Shown: positions 39,230 through 48,361, counted from the first letter of the stretch. The stretch is 64,000 nt of DNA from Streptomyces sp. CA-278952 (GCF_028747205.1 NZ_CP112880.1:6448001-6512000), one strand, 5' to 3'. The notes: generated from the letters alone by a model not told the origin. Numbers and translations: made by a program.

Positions 39230-41332
39230 TCAGCGTGCTGCGGCTTCGAGAGATTCCCGCGCGGCGGAAGCCACGTTGTCGGCGGTGAAGCCGAACTCCT
39301 GGAACAGCACCTTCGCGTCGGCCGAGGCCCCGAAGTGCTCCAGCGAGACGATGCGGCCCGCGTCGCCCACGTACCGGTACCAGGTCAGGCCGATGCCCGC
39401 CTCGACGGCGACCCGCGCCTTCACCGACGGCGGCAGCACGCTGTCCTTGTAACCCTGATCCTGCTCCTCGAACCACTCGACCGACGGCATCGAGACGACC
39501 CGGGTCGGCACCCCGGCCGCCTGGAGCTGCTCGCGCGCCTCGACGGCGACGTGGACCTCGGAACCGGTCGCGATGAGCAGCACCTGCGGCTCCGCGTTCT
39601 GCCCGGAGGGGCCTTCGGCCTCGAACAGGACGTAACCGCCCTTGGCCGCGTTCTCGTTCGCCTCGTACGTCGGCACGCCCTGCCGGGTCAGCGCCAGACC
39701 GTGCGGGGCGCCCTCGCCGAACACCTTGGTGTAGCGGCGCAGGATCTCGCGCCAGGCGATGGCGGTCTCGTTCGCGTCCGCCGGGCGCACGATGTTCAGG
39801 CCCGGGATGGCGCGCAGCGCGGCCAGGTGCTCGACCGGCTGGTGGGTGGGACCGTCCTCGCCGAGGCCGATCGAGTCGTGCGTCCACACGTACGTCACCG
39901 GCAGGTGCATCAACGCGGACAGCCGCACCGCGTTGCGCATGTAGTCGGAGAAGACCAGGAAGGTGCCGCCGTAGATCCGGGTGTTGCCGTGCAGCGCGAT
40001 GCCGTTCATGGCGGCGGCCATGGCGTGCTCGCGGATGCCGAAGTGGATCGTGCGGCCGTACGGGTCGGCCTCCGGCAGCGGGTTGCCCGCCGGGAGGAAC
40101 GACGACGTCTTGTCGATCGTGGTGTTGTTGGAGCCCGCGAGGTCGGCGGAGCCGCCCCACAGCTCGGGCACGATCTCGCCGAGCGCCTGGAGCACCTTGC
40201 CGGAGGCGGCGCGGGTGGCCAGGGACTTGCCGGGCTCGAAGACCGGGAGCTTCTCCTCCCAGCCCGCCGGGAGCTCGCCCGCGGCGATCCGGTCGAAGGA
40301 GGCGGCGCGCTCCGGGTTGGCCGTGCGCCACGCGGCGAAGGCCTTGTCCCACTCCGCGCGGGCCTCGCGGCCGCGGTCCAGGGCCTCGCGGGTGTGGCCG
40401 ATGACCTCGCCTGCGACCTCGAAGGTCTGCTCCGGGTCGAAGCCGAGGACCCGCTTGGTCGCCGCGATCTCGTCGTCGCCGAGGGCCGAGCCGTGCGCGG
40501 CCTCGGTGTTCTGGGCGTTCGGGGCGGGCCAGGCGATGATCGAGCGGGCCGCGATGAACGAGGGACGCTCGGTCTCGGCCTTGGCCGCCTGCAGCGCCGC
40601 GTACAGACCCGCCGGGTCCAGGTCGCCGCTGGGGAGCTGGTCGACACGCTGGACATGCCAGCCGTACGCCTCGTAGCGCTTGATGGTGTCCTCGGAGACC
40701 GCGGTCTCCGTGTCGCCCTCGATGGAGATGTGGTTGTCGTCCCAGAGCAGGACCAGGTTGCCCAGCTTCTGGTGCCCGGCCAGCGAGGACGCCTCGGCCG
40801 AGATGCCCTCCTGGAGGCAGCCGTCACCCGCGACGACCCAGACCATGTGGTCGAACGGGGAGGCGCCGGGGGCCGCCTCGGGGTCGAAGAGGCCGCGCTC
40901 GTAGCGGGCGGCCATCGCCATGCCCACCGCGTTGGCGACACCCTGGCCCAGCGGCCCGGTCGTCGTCTCGACACCGGTGGTGTGGCCGTACTCCGGGTGG
41001 CCGGGGGTCTTGGAGCCCCAGGTGCGGAAGGCCTTGAGGTCGTCCAGCTCCAGGCCGTAGCCGGCCAGGTAGAGCTGGATGTAGAGCGTCAGGCTCGAGT
41101 GGCCGGCGGAGAGGACGAACCGGTCGCGACCGGTCCACTCGGCGTCCGCGGGGTCGTGCCGCATCACCTTCTGGAAGAGGGTGTACGCGGCGGGAGCCAG
41201 GCTCATCGCCGTGCCCGGGTGGCCGTTTCCGACTTTCTGTACGGCGTCCGCGGCGAGGACGCGGGCGGTGTCCACGGCCCGCTGGTCCAAATCGGTCCAC
41301 TGGAGGTCTGTGGTGGTCGGCTTGATGCTCAC
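39230..41332 (-). CDS. tkt: transketolase
   Basis: 700 aa. Thiamine-diphosphate enzyme moving two-carbon units between sugar phosphates. The N-terminal His of GNGHPGTAMSLAP (about residues 36-48), HPEYGHTTGVETTTGPLGQG (about 92-111), the ThDP motif VAGDGCLQEGISAEASS to LVLLWDDNHISI (about 155-200), and the C-terminal DSIGLGEDGPTHQPVEHLA (about 490-508) are all clear. GTG start. A TAGGCT on the minus strand at 41401-41396 is a likely -10 about 60 bases upstream. First gene of tkt-tal-zwf-opcA-pgl. Confidence 0.97.
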   Translation of the reverse strand: MSIKPTTTDLQWTDLDQRAVDTARVLAADAVQKVGNGHPGTAMSLAPAAYTLFQKVMRHDPADAEWTGRDRFVLSAGHSSLTLYIQLYLAGYGLELDDLKAFRTWGSKTPGHPEYGHTTGVETTTGPLGQGVANAVGMAMAARYERGLFDPEAAPGASPFDHMVWVVAGDGCLQEGISAEASSLAGHQKLGNLVLLWDDNHISIEGDTETAVSEDTIKRYEAYGWHVQRVDQLPSGDLDPAGLYAALQAAKAETERPSFIAARSIIAWPAPNAQNTEAAHGSALGDDEIAATKRVLGFDPEQTFEVAGEVIGHTREALDRGREARAEWDKAFAAWRTANPERAASFDRIAAGELPAGWEEKLPVFEPGKSLATRAASGKVLQALGEIVPELWGGSADLAGSNNTTIDKTSSFLPAGNPLPEADPYGRTIHFGIREHAMAAAMNGIALHGNTRIYGGTFLVFSDYMRNAVRLSALMHLPVTYVWTHDSIGLGEDGPTHQPVEHLAALRAIPGLNIVRPADANETAIAWREILRRYTKVFGEGAPHGLALTRQGVPTYEANENAAKGGYVLFEAEGPSGQNAEPQVLLIATGSEVHVAVEAREQLQAAGVPTRVVSMPSVEWFEEQDQGYKDSVLPPSVKARVAVEAGIGLTWYRYVGDAGRIVSLEHFGASADAKVLFQEFGFTADNVASAARESLEAAAR

Positions 41333-41395
41333 CCTGAGTCAGGGCTCCTCTCCACTGTCGTAAACCGGTGACTGTTACCGCACCGGGCGCTGTCG

Positions 41396-41401
41396 AGCCT
41401 A
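41396..41401 (-). promoter_or_regulatory. putative -10 hexamer of the tkt operon
   Basis: TAGGCT on the minus strand within the divergent tkt/ctaB region. The 291-bp gap between these genes also carries a TAGAGT (41545-41550) on the plus strand as a possible ctaB -10. Confidence 0.45.
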
Positions 41402-41623
41402 CCCCCGTTGACAGGCACACTTTCCGGGTACTTTCCAGGGTGTGGGCGACCCGTGGAGTTCGCCTCCCGGCGGAATGCACATCCGGGGAACAGTCACCCC
41501 CAACACGACCCCACCCCCGCGAAGGACGGCGTATCCGCAACGTCTAGAGTGAACGGGTTCGCGCAAGTCTTCACCGGGCCCTCTCGCCCGGAGCTTGCTG
41601 GGATTTCTCTGTCAGGGGTGTGC

Positions 41624-42571
41624 GTGACGGCCGTCGAGTCCCGACCCGCAGGGGTCGCCTTGACTCCCAGCCCGGGGGGCCATCGCCCGTTCGGGGCCCG
41701 CGTCAAGGCTTTCGTGGCTCTTACCAAGCCACGGATCATCGAGCTGTTGCTCATCACCACCGTTCCGGTGATGTTCCTCGCTGCCCAGGGTGTACCCGAC
41801 CTGTGGCTCGTTCTCACTACCACCATCGGGGGATATCTCTCCGCCGGTGGCGCCAACGCGCTGAACATGTACATCGACCGGGACATCGACGCGCTGATGG
41901 ACCGTACGTCCCAGCGCCCGCTGGTCACCGGCATGGTCAGCCCCCGCGAATGCCTGGCCTTCGGCATCGCCCTCGCGGTGGTCTCCACGGTCTGGTTCGG
42001 TCTGCTCGTCAACTGGCTCTCGGCCGCTCTCGCGCTCGGCGCGCTGCTCTTCTACGTCGTCGTCTACACGATGCTGCTGAAGCGCCGCACCTCCCAGAAC
42101 ATCGTCTGGGGCGGCATCGCGGGCTGCATGCCGGTCCTCATCGGCTGGTCGGCCGTGACGAACGAGCTCTCCTGGGCCGCCGTCATCCTCTTCGCCGTCA
42201 TCTTCTTCTGGACGCCGCCGCACTACTGGCCGCTGTCGATGAAGGTCAAGGACGACTACGCCCGGGTCGGCGTCCCGATGCTCCCGGTGGTCGCCTCCAA
42301 CCGGGTGGTCGCCCGGCAGATCGTCCTCTACAGCTGGGTGATGGTCGCGGTCTCGCTGCTGCTCACCCCGCTCGGCTACACCGGCTGGTTCTACACCGCG
42401 GTGGCGCTGCTGTCCGGCGGCGCCTGGCTCTGGGAGGCCCACGGCCTGCAGAACCGGGCCAAGGCCGGGGTGGCAGGGGCCAAGCTGAAGGAGATGCGGC
42501 TCTTCCACTGGTCCATCACCTACGTCTCCCTGCTCTTCCTCGCGGTCGCGGTGGACCCCTTCCTCCGCTAG
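41624..42571 (+). CDS. ctaB: protoheme IX farnesyltransferase (haem O synthase)
   Basis: 315 aa, UbiA-family membrane prenyltransferase adding farnesyl to haem B. Signature Asp-rich motif [22 protein letters not shown] (about residues 82-103) with the conserved N and DxxxD pattern, and the second motif [15 protein letters not shown] (about 207-221); eight to nine hydrophobic helices. The GTG at 41624 has AGGGG 5 bases before it and starts the conserved TAVESRP; longer in-frame reading lacks support. It works with CtaA, encoded 1.6 kb away on the other strand. A very strong hairpin follows. Confidence 0.95.
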   Translation: MTAVESRPAGVALTPSPGGHRPFGARVKAFVALTKPRIIELLLITTVPVMFLAAQGVPDLWLVLTTTIGGYLSAGGANALNMYIDRDIDALMDRTSQRPLVTGMVSPRECLAFGIALAVVSTVWFGLLVNWLSAALALGALLFYVVVYTMLLKRRTSQNIVWGGIAGCMPVLIGWSAVTNELSWAAVILFAVIFFWTPPHYWPLSMKVKDDYARVGVPMLPVVASNRVVARQIVLYSWVMVAVSLLLTPLGYTGWFYTAVALLSGGAWLWEAHGLQNRAKAGVAGAKLKEMRLFHWSITYVSLLFLAVAVDPFLR

Positions 42572-42580
42572 GTCGTCTTC

Positions 42581-42622
42581 GACGGGCGGGGCGCGTGGCA
42601 CAGGCCACGCGCCCCGCCCGTC
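42581..42622 (+). terminator. 19-bp perfect hairpin terminator of ctaB
   Basis: Left arm 42581-42599 and right arm 42604-42622 are perfectly complementary over 19 bp with an ACAG loop, 9 bases after the ctaB stop. Confidence 0.9.
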
Positions 42623-42643
42623 GCCAGTTCATCTACCCGTCGG

Positions 42644-42649
42644 TAGCAT
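42644..42649 (+). promoter_or_regulatory. -10 hexamer of the 125-aa gene
   Basis: TAGCAT followed by exactly 7 bases and the ATG at 42657, predicting a leaderless mRNA. Confidence 0.5.
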
Positions 42650-42656
42650 CCTGTTC

Positions 42657-43034
42657 ATGGCAGAGACGGCAGCAGACGCAAGCGACAGCGGGCAGACCTC
42701 ACGCACGGACGCCAGGAAGGCGGCGCGCGCCGAGCGCAGGGAGGCGAAGCTGGCCCGCGAGATCGGCGCCTTCGCGAAGGAGCACGGCGGCGCGGAGGGG
42801 CAGGTCGCCTACCTCGGCCAGGCGGGCGCCCGCATCGTCCTGGTCGGCGAGGACGGCGCCTGGGGCGACCTCGTGGCCCCGACCTACGCCGTGGCCGAGA
42901 ACGCGGCGCGGAAGTCCGGCATCACGGTGCACGAGGAGTTCGACGGCGAGCTCGCGCTCAAGGTCCGCACCGGCCCGTACGAGTGGTCCCGGATGGCCGG
43001 AATCCAGGTCGGCGGCCCCTCCAACGACCGCTGA
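42657..43034 (+). CDS. conserved actinobacterial protein of unknown function
   Basis: 125 aa, no signal peptide or membrane segment. The N-terminal 40 residues are Ala/Arg/Lys-rich and probably helical (RKAARAERREAKLAREIGAF). The C-terminal 80 residues are a compact alpha/beta region (VAYLGQAGARIVLVGEDGAWGD, SGITVHEEFDGELALKVRTGPYEW). Codon use is fully typical of its neighbours. Flanking hairpins on both sides and a leaderless -10 make it a single-gene unit between ctaB and ctaA. No function is assigned. Confidence 0.8.
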   Translation: MAETAADASDSGQTSRTDARKAARAERREAKLAREIGAFAKEHGGAEGQVAYLGQAGARIVLVGEDGAWGDLVAPTYAVAENAARKSGITVHEEFDGELALKVRTGPYEWSRMAGIQVGGPSNDR

Positions 43035-43130
43035 GGCGACAGCCGGCCGCGGAGGCGACGGCGCCACTGGTGCCCGCCCCTGCTAGGGCTCGAGGCGCAC
43101 GGTGTACGGGCTGGGGTGAGGAGCCACGAC

Positions 43131-43175
43131 ATACGTGAGGGGCGGCAGGCCACCGGCCCGCCGCCCCTCACGTAT
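43131..43175. terminator. bidirectional hairpin terminator before ctaA
   Basis: Perfect 16-bp stem (43131-43146 with 43160-43175) and an inner GGCC/GGCC stem in the loop, between the convergent 125-aa gene and ctaA. Confidence 0.85.
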
Positions 43176-43184
43176 GCCTGTCCG

Positions 43185-44168
43185 TCAGACCGCCGCCGGT
43201 GTCGACTCCGGCTGCTCGGTCGACGGGCCGGGCAGCGGGGCCGGAGCGTCGTCGCCGCGCTCGCGCATGCTCAGCACGAGCCGGATCACGGCGATCCACA
43301 GGATGGCCGAGCCGAACATGTGGACGCCGACCAGGATCTCGGGGACGTCGCTGAAGTACTGGACGTACCCGATGGCGCCCTGGGCGAGCAGCACGACCAG
43401 CAGGTCGCGGGCGCGGGCCCGGGTGTCGGCCGGCGCGTCGACCACCCGCAGGGCCAGCCACATCGCGATGGCCAAGGCGCAGACGACCCAGGCGGAGATG
43501 GCGTGCACATGGGCGGCGGCCGACCAGTCCCACGGCATGCGCGGTACGTCGCTGCTGTCGCCGGCGTGCTTGCCGGACCCGGTCACCGAGGTGCCCAGCA
43601 CGATCAGGACCACCGTGGTCGCCACGATCGCCCAGGCCAGGCGTCGCACCGGCAGCGGAGTCCGGGGGCGCGCGGGGCCGTCGCCCTCGCCGACCCGCAC
43701 CCAGGTGATCACGGCGACCGCGAGAAGCACGTTGGCCAGCAGGAAGTGCCCGGCCACCGTCCAGGGGTTGAGGCCCGCCCAGACCGTGATCCCGCCGAGG
43801 ACGGCGTTACCCAGCACGATCCAGAACTGCAACCAGGCCAGCCGGGCGAGCTTGCGGCGGCGCGGCTTGACCGAACTGATGGCGATGATCGCCCAGCCGA
43901 CCGCGGCCGACAGGACGTAGGCCAGCATCCGGTTGCCGAACTCGATCGCGCCGTGCAGTCCCTGCTCGGGCGTCGCGAACAGACTGTCGTCGGTGCACTT
44001 GGGCCAGGTGTCGCAGCCGAGGCCCGAACCGGTGAGCCGGACGGCCCCGCCGGTGACGATGATGAAGACGCTCATCATGACGGCGGAGAGCGCGGCGCGC
44101 TTCACCACCTTGGTGGACGGCGTCCAGCGCTTGGCGATGAGGGAGATGGGGGTTTCCACGCGGACCAT
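43185..44168 (-). CDS. ctaA: haem A synthase (COX15/CtaA)
   Basis: 327 aa membrane protein with eight hydrophobic helices. Oxidises haem O to haem A for cytochrome c oxidase. The helix-bundle His residues appear in GLHGAIEFGNRMLAY (about residues 70-84), VAGHFLLANVLLA, VHAISAWVVCAL and VHMFGSAILWIA. The conserved Cys pair is in GCDTWPKC (about 50-57). The ATG at 44168 is taken as start. A GTG at 44159 preceded by TACGAT and 7 bases is an attractive leaderless alternative removing three residues. Confidence 0.93.
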   Translation of the reverse strand: MVRVETPISLIAKRWTPSTKVVKRAALSAVMMSVFIIVTGGAVRLTGSGLGCDTWPKCTDDSLFATPEQGLHGAIEFGNRMLAYVLSAAVGWAIIAISSVKPRRRKLARLAWLQFWIVLGNAVLGGITVWAGLNPWTVAGHFLLANVLLAVAVITWVRVGEGDGPARPRTPLPVRRLAWAIVATTVVLIVLGTSVTGSGKHAGDSSDVPRMPWDWSAAAHVHAISAWVVCALAIAMWLALRVVDAPADTRARARDLLVVLLAQGAIGYVQYFSDVPEILVGVHMFGSAILWIAVIRLVLSMRERGDDAPAPLPGPSTEQPESTPAAV

Positions 44169-44256
44169 CGTAGGACGAGGCTTGTGCATGTTTTCACGAG
44201 GGGGTGGGTTCGTACCCGGTTGCCCGCACACGTCCTCAGAGCATGCCCCGGTCGGG

Positions 44257-45024
44257 CTACTCCCAGCGGAAGAACTTCGCCGCCGCGCCGAGCCCCAGCA
44301 CCGCCCACACCACCAGGATCCCGGCCTGCGCCCACGGCATCGACGCACCGTGCTGGAGGACGTCCCGCAGGCCCTCGGAGAGCGCCGATACGGGCAGCAG
44401 CCCCAGCACCGACTGCACGGCGTCCGGGAACTTCTCCAGCGGCACGATGACCCCGCCGCCGACCAGCAGCAGCAGGAACACCAGGTTGGCGGCGGCGAGC
44501 GTCGCCTCCGCCTTGAGCGTCCCCGCCATCAGCAGTCCGAGCCCGGAGAACGCGGCCGTTCCCAGCACCAGGAGCAGCAGTACCGAGAGCGGGTTGCCCT
44601 GCGGCGACCAGCCCAGGGCGAAGGCGATCGCCGTCAGCAGCACGATCTGGAGCACCTCGGTGACCAGCACCGACAGCGTCTTCGCGGTCATCAGCGCCCA
44701 GCGGGGCAGCGGGGAGGCCCCCAGCCGCTTGAGGACGCCGTAACGGCGTTCGAAGCCGGTGGCGATGGCCTGGCCGGTGAAGGCGGTGGACATCACGGCG
44801 AGCGCCAGGATGCCCGGGGCCAGGAAGTCGACCGACGCGCCCGAGCCGGTGTCCACGATGTCGACCGCGCTGAACAGCACCAGCAGCAGTGTCGGGATGA
44901 TCACCGTCAGCAGCAGCTGCTCGCCGTTGCGCAGCAGCATCCGGGTCTCCAGCGCGGTCTGCGCGGCGATCATCCGGGGGAGCGGGGCCGCGCCGGGGCG
45001 CGGGGTGTACGTACCGGCGCTCAT
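44257..45024 (-). CDS. ABC-2 type transporter permease
   Basis: 255 aa with six hydrophobic helices (from residue about 38: LLLTVIIPTLLLVLFS; ending GILVVWAVLGLGAAAKFF). The loop FERRYGVLKRLGASPLPRWAL (about residues 90-110) is the standard ABC-2 signature, as in DrrB and other drug or lipid exporters. The ATG overlaps the ATPase stop by 4 bases. Together they form a two-gene exporter divergent from sufR. The substrate is unknown. Confidence 0.9.
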   Translation of the reverse strand: MSAGTYTPRPGAAPLPRMIAAQTALETRMLLRNGEQLLLTVIIPTLLLVLFSAVDIVDTGSGASVDFLAPGILALAVMSTAFTGQAIATGFERRYGVLKRLGASPLPRWALMTAKTLSVLVTEVLQIVLLTAIAFALGWSPQGNPLSVLLLLVLGTAAFSGLGLLMAGTLKAEATLAAANLVFLLLLVGGGVIVPLEKFPDAVQSVLGLLPVSALSEGLRDVLQHGASMPWAQAGILVVWAVLGLGAAAKFFRWE

Positions 45025-45962
45025 GCGCGCAGCTCCTTGCCGGTCAGCTTCTTGCCGGTCAGTTCGAGGAAGACGTCCTCCAGGGTGTGCCGCTCCACGG
45101 AGATGCCCTCGGGCATCACGCCGTGCTGGGCGCACCAGGAGGTCACCGTGGCCAGCAGCTGCGGGTCGATGGACCCGGTGATCCGGTACGTCCCCGGCAG
45201 CGGCTCGGCGGCCCCGGAGCCGTCGGGCAGCGCCTTGACGAGCGAGCCGAGGTCGAGGCCCGGGCGTCCGGTGAAGCGCAGGGTGTTCTCCGCGCCGCCC
45301 CGGCAGAGCGCCTCCGGGCTGCCCTGGGCGACGACCCCGCCCGCGTCGATGATCGCGACGTCGTCGGCGAGCGCCTCGGCCTCGTCCATGAAGTGGGTCG
45401 TCAGCACCACGGACACCCCGTCGGCGCGCAGCTCGCGCACCAGGTCCCAGGTGGAGCGGCGGGCCCCCGGGTCGAGCCCGGCGGTCGGCTCGTCCAGGAA
45501 CAGCAGCTCGGGCCGGCCGACGACCGCCATGGCCAGCGAGAGGCGCTGCTGCTGGCCGCCGGAGAGCCGCCGGTAGGTGGTGCGGCCGCAGTCGCCGAGG
45601 CCGAGGCGTTCGATCAGGGCGGCCACGTCGAGGGGGTGGGCGTGCAGCTTGGCCATGTGGCGGAGCATCTCGTCGGCGCGCGCACCGGAGTAGACGCCGC
45701 CGGACTGGAGCATCACCCCGATCCGCGGACGCAGCCGTTCCGCGTCGGCGACCGGATCGAGGCCGAGGACCCGTACGGTGCCGGCGTCGGGGCGTCGGTA
45801 GCCCTCGCAGGTCTCGATCGTGGTGGTCTTCCCGGCGCCGTTCGGGCCGAGGACGGCGGTCACCGCGCCGGTCGCGACCACCAGATCGAGGCCGTTCACC
45901 GCGGTCTTCGTGCCGTACCGCTTCACCAGGCCCTTGACCTGTACGACGGGCTCGTTCTCCAT
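45021..45962 (-). CDS. ABC transporter ATP-binding protein (DrrA type)
   Basis: 313 aa. Walker A GPNGAGKTTT (about residues 39-48), Q-loop MLQSGG (about 84-89), signature LSGGQQQRLSLA (about 133-144), Walker B LLFLDEPTAGLD (about 153-164) and the switch His in TTHFMDEAE. The C-terminal domain (about 225-313) ends with LEDVFLELTGK, as in daunorubicin-type exporters. The ATG at 45962 follows TAGACT by 8 bases, so the mRNA may be nearly leaderless. Coupled to the permease. Confidence 0.92.
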   Translation of the reverse strand: MENEPVVQVKGLVKRYGTKTAVNGLDLVVATGAVTAVLGPNGAGKTTTIETCEGYRRPDAGTVRVLGLDPVADAERLRPRIGVMLQSGGVYSGARADEMLRHMAKLHAHPLDVAALIERLGLGDCGRTTYRRLSGGQQQRLSLAMAVVGRPELLFLDEPTAGLDPGARRSTWDLVRELRADGVSVVLTTHFMDEAEALADDVAIIDAGGVVAQGSPEALCRGGAENTLRFTGRPGLDLGSLVKALPDGSGAAEPLPGTYRITGSIDPQLLATVTSWCAQHGVMPEGISVERHTLEDVFLELTGKKLTGKELRA

Positions 45963-45970
45963 GGCGCACC

Positions 45971-45976
45971 AGTCTA
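45971..45976 (-). promoter_or_regulatory. -10 hexamer of the ABC exporter genes
   Basis: TAGACT on the minus strand, 8 bases before the ATG at 45962. Confidence 0.4.
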
Positions 45977-46012
45977 GGCAGCCCTCCGGGGAGGACGGCT
46001 CCCGGGGCCAGA

Positions 46013-46026
46013 TTAGGTAACCCTAA
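46013..46026. promoter_or_regulatory. iron-box-like inverted repeat TTAGG-N4-CCTAA
   Basis: TTAGG (46013-46017) and CCTAA (46022-46026) form a perfect 5-4-5 inverted repeat between the divergent ABC exporter and sufR genes. The arrangement agrees with one overlapping half of the IdeR/DmdR iron box (TTAGGTTAG with its complement); the outer half is not conserved. Confidence 0.35.
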
Positions 46027-46062
46027 GTGACGAACCGCACCGTTGATCGTTCCGGACCGTGG

Positions 46063-46099
46063 TTGTCAGAGTCGAATGAATTACGCAACAATGGTGTTG
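46063..46099 (+). promoter_or_regulatory. suf promoter with SufR operator CAAC-N6-GTTG
   Basis: TTGTCA (46063-46068), 18 bases, AACAAT (46087-46092) is a plausible promoter that would start transcription at or beside the GTG at 46099. CAAC (46086-46089) and GTTG (46096-46099) are separated by 6 bases and extend to a perfect CAACA/TGTTG dyad. This matches the operator reported for Streptomyces SufR (as I recall, in S. avermitilis). The operator covers the -10 and the start codon. Confidence 0.7.
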
Positions 46100-46842
46100 T
46101 GAAATACGACGGACGGGCTCCTCAGGAGGAACTCGCGACCGGTGAGCGCTCGACGCGCAACCGGGTCGCGCGCTCCATCCTGGACCACGGCCCCTCCACC
46201 GCCGCGGACCTCGCCAAGCGCGTCGGCCTCACCCAGGCCGCCGTCCGCCGCCACCTGGACGCCCTCGTCTCCGACGATGTCGTCGAAGCCCGCGAACAGC
46301 GGGTCTACGGGGCGCGGACCCGCGGCAGGCCCGCCAAGGTGTTCGCCCTGACGGACTGCGGCCGGGACGCCTTCGACCAGTCCTACGACAAGCTGGCCGC
46401 CGACGCCCTGCGCTTCATCGCCGAGTCCGGGGGCGACGAGGCGGTCCTCGCCTTCGCCCGCGCCCGGATGGCCGCGGTGGGCGAGGCGTACCGGGCCGTG
46501 GTCGAGGCCGCGGCGCCCGAAGGGCGCACCGAGGCCCTGGCCAAGGCCCTGTCGGCCGACGGGTACGCTGCTATGGCGCGAAGCGCGCCGGGCCCGCAGC
46601 AGGGCGAGCAGCTGTGCCAGCACCACTGCCCGGTGGCGCATGTCGCCGAGCAGTTCCCACAGCTGTGCGAGGCGGAGACGGAATTCTTCTCCAGCCTCCT
46701 CGGGACCCATGTGCAGCGTCTGGCCACCCTCGCCCACGGCGATGGCGTGTGCACGACCTACGTGCCGCGAAGTGGCCACGCTCCACCCCCACAGACCACT
46801 CATTCAGCATCTGCAAGCACGGCCGGGAGGAACCCCGCATGA
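46099..46842 (+). CDS. sufR: SufR-type iron-sulphur-sensing transcriptional regulator
   Basis: 247 aa. The N-terminal winged helix-turn-helix is at about residues 18-75 ([46 protein letters not shown]). Cluster-ligating Cys lie in the C-terminal [22 protein letters not shown] as a C-x3-C-x12-C pattern (about 174-191), matching [4Fe-4S] SufR proteins. The GTG at 46099 is used since family homology begins with [11 protein letters not shown], and the operator and -10 lie just upstream; starts further upstream would read through the operator. It represses the suf operon it heads and is coupled to sufB by ATGA overlap. Confidence 0.9.
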   Translation: MKYDGRAPQEELATGERSTRNRVARSILDHGPSTAADLAKRVGLTQAAVRRHLDALVSDDVVEAREQRVYGARTRGRPAKVFALTDCGRDAFDQSYDKLAADALRFIAESGGDEAVLAFARARMAAVGEAYRAVVEAAAPEGRTEALAKALSADGYAAMARSAPGPQQGEQLCQHHCPVAHVAEQFPQLCEAETEFFSSLLGTHVQRLATLAHGDGVCTTYVPRSGHAPPPQTTHSASASTAGRNPA

Positions 46843-48260
46843 CGCTCCCCACGGAGACTGCCCACCCTGAGCTCGAGGGTCTGGGTACGTACGAATTCGG
46901 CTGGGCCGACTCCGACGCGGCAGGCGCGACGGCGAAGCGCGGTCTCTCCGAGGCTGTCGTCCGCGACATCTCGGAGAAGAAGAACGAGCCCGAGTGGATG
47001 CTGAAGCTGCGGCTCAAGGGCCTCAAGCTCTTCGGCAAGAAGCCCATGCCGAACTGGGGCTCCGACCTGTCGGGCATCGACTTCGACAACATCAAGTACT
47101 TCGTGCGGTCCACGGAGAAGCAGGCGGCCTCCTGGGAGGACCTGCCCGAGGACATCAAGAACACGTACGACAAGCTCGGCATCCCCGAGGCGGAGAAGCA
47201 GCGCCTCGTCGCCGGCGTCGCCGCGCAGTACGAGTCCGAGGTCGTCTACCACCAGATCAACGAGGAGCTGGAGGCGCAGGGTGTCATCTTCATGGACACC
47301 GACACCGCGCTGAAGGAGCACCCGGAGCTCTTCAAGGAGTACTTCGGCACCATCATCCCCGTCGGTGACAACAAGTTCGCCTCGCTGAACTCGGCCGTGT
47401 GGTCCGGCGGCTCGTTCATCTACGTGCCCAAGGGCGTCCACGTCGAGATCCCGCTCCAGGCCTACTTCCGTATCAACACGGAGAACATGGGCCAGTTCGA
47501 GCGGACGCTGATCATCGTCGACGAGGACGCCTACGTCCACTACGTCGAGGGCTGCACCGCCCCGATCTACTCCTCGGACTCGCTGCACAGCGCCGTGGTC
47601 GAGATCATCGTGAAGAAGGGCGGCCGCTGCCGCTACACGACGATCCAGAACTGGTCGAACAACGTCTACAACCTGGTCACCAAGCGGGCCGTGGCCTACG
47701 AGGGCGCGACCATGGAGTGGGTCGACGGCAACATCGGCTCCAAGGTGACCATGAAGTACCCGGCGGTCTACCTGATGGGCGAGCACGCCAAGGGCGAGAC
47801 CCTGTCCATCGCCTTCGCGGGCGAGGGCCAGCACCAGGACGCCGGCGCCAAGATGGTCCACATGGCCCCGAACACCTCCTCCAACATCGTCTCCAAGTCG
47901 GTGGCGCGAGGCGGTGGCCGTACGTCCTACCGCGGTCTGATCGAGATCGGCGAGGGCGCGCCGGGCTCGAAGTCCAACGTGCTCTGCGACGCTCTGCTCG
48001 TCGACACGATCTCCCGCTCGGACACCTACCCCTACGTCGACGTCCGCGAGGACGACGTGTCGATGGGCCACGAGGCGACCGTCTCCAAGGTCTCCGAGGA
48101 CCAGCTCTTCTACCTCATGAGCCGCGGACTCACCGAGTTCGAGGCCATGGCGATGATCGTGCGCGGCTTCGTCGAGCCGATCGCGAAGGAGCTGCCCATG
48201 GAGTACGCCCTGGAGCTCAACCGGCTGATCGAGCTGCAGATGGAGGGTTCGGTCGGCTAG
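46839..48260 (+). CDS. sufB: Fe-S cluster scaffold SufB
   Basis: 473 aa. Core scaffold of the SufBCD complex on which Fe-S clusters are built. Typical SufB sequence: [16 protein letters not shown] (about residues 49-64), [29 protein letters not shown] (in the first half), [17 protein letters not shown] with the conserved Cys, [20 protein letters not shown], and [17 protein letters not shown] at the C-terminus. GGGAGGA lies upstream of the ATG, which also overlaps the sufR stop. A 101-bp gap with two hairpins separates it from sufD. Confidence 0.97.
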   Translation: MTLPTETAHPELEGLGTYEFGWADSDAAGATAKRGLSEAVVRDISEKKNEPEWMLKLRLKGLKLFGKKPMPNWGSDLSGIDFDNIKYFVRSTEKQAASWEDLPEDIKNTYDKLGIPEAEKQRLVAGVAAQYESEVVYHQINEELEAQGVIFMDTDTALKEHPELFKEYFGTIIPVGDNKFASLNSAVWSGGSFIYVPKGVHVEIPLQAYFRINTENMGQFERTLIIVDEDAYVHYVEGCTAPIYSSDSLHSAVVEIIVKKGGRCRYTTIQNWSNNVYNLVTKRAVAYEGATMEWVDGNIGSKVTMKYPAVYLMGEHAKGETLSIAFAGEGQHQDAGAKMVHMAPNTSSNIVSKSVARGGGRTSYRGLIEIGEGAPGSKSNVLCDALLVDTISRSDTYPYVDVREDDVSMGHEATVSKVSEDQLFYLMSRGLTEFEAMAMIVRGFVEPIAKELPMEYALELNRLIELQMEGSVG

Positions 48261-48308
48261 GTCCTCGCCCGAGGACCACCGGGGCGGCCGTCCGCGGCCG
48301 TCCCCGCA
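48261..48308 (+). other. hairpin pair in the sufB-sufD gap
   Basis: GGTCCTCG (48261-48268) pairs with CGAGGACC (48271-48278), and GGGG plus CGGCCG (48282-48291) pairs with CGGCCG-T-CCCC just downstream. They begin right at the sufB stop codon. They could damp readthrough or protect the sufRB mRNA segment; there is no sign of a separate sufD promoter. Confidence 0.5.
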
Positions 48309-48361
48309 CTCCCACCGAACCACCCCCCTTCTTGACTGAGAAAGCGAGCACTACGACAGCC

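Noticed and set aside
46063..46085. PafBC damage promoter at sufR (TTGTCAGAG)
   Set aside because: The -35-like element fits, but no TANNNT hexamer stands at the required 8-base spacing.
46027..46098. Longer SufR from an upstream start
   Set aside because: It would place the operator and promoter inside the gene; homologues begin near the GTG at 46099.
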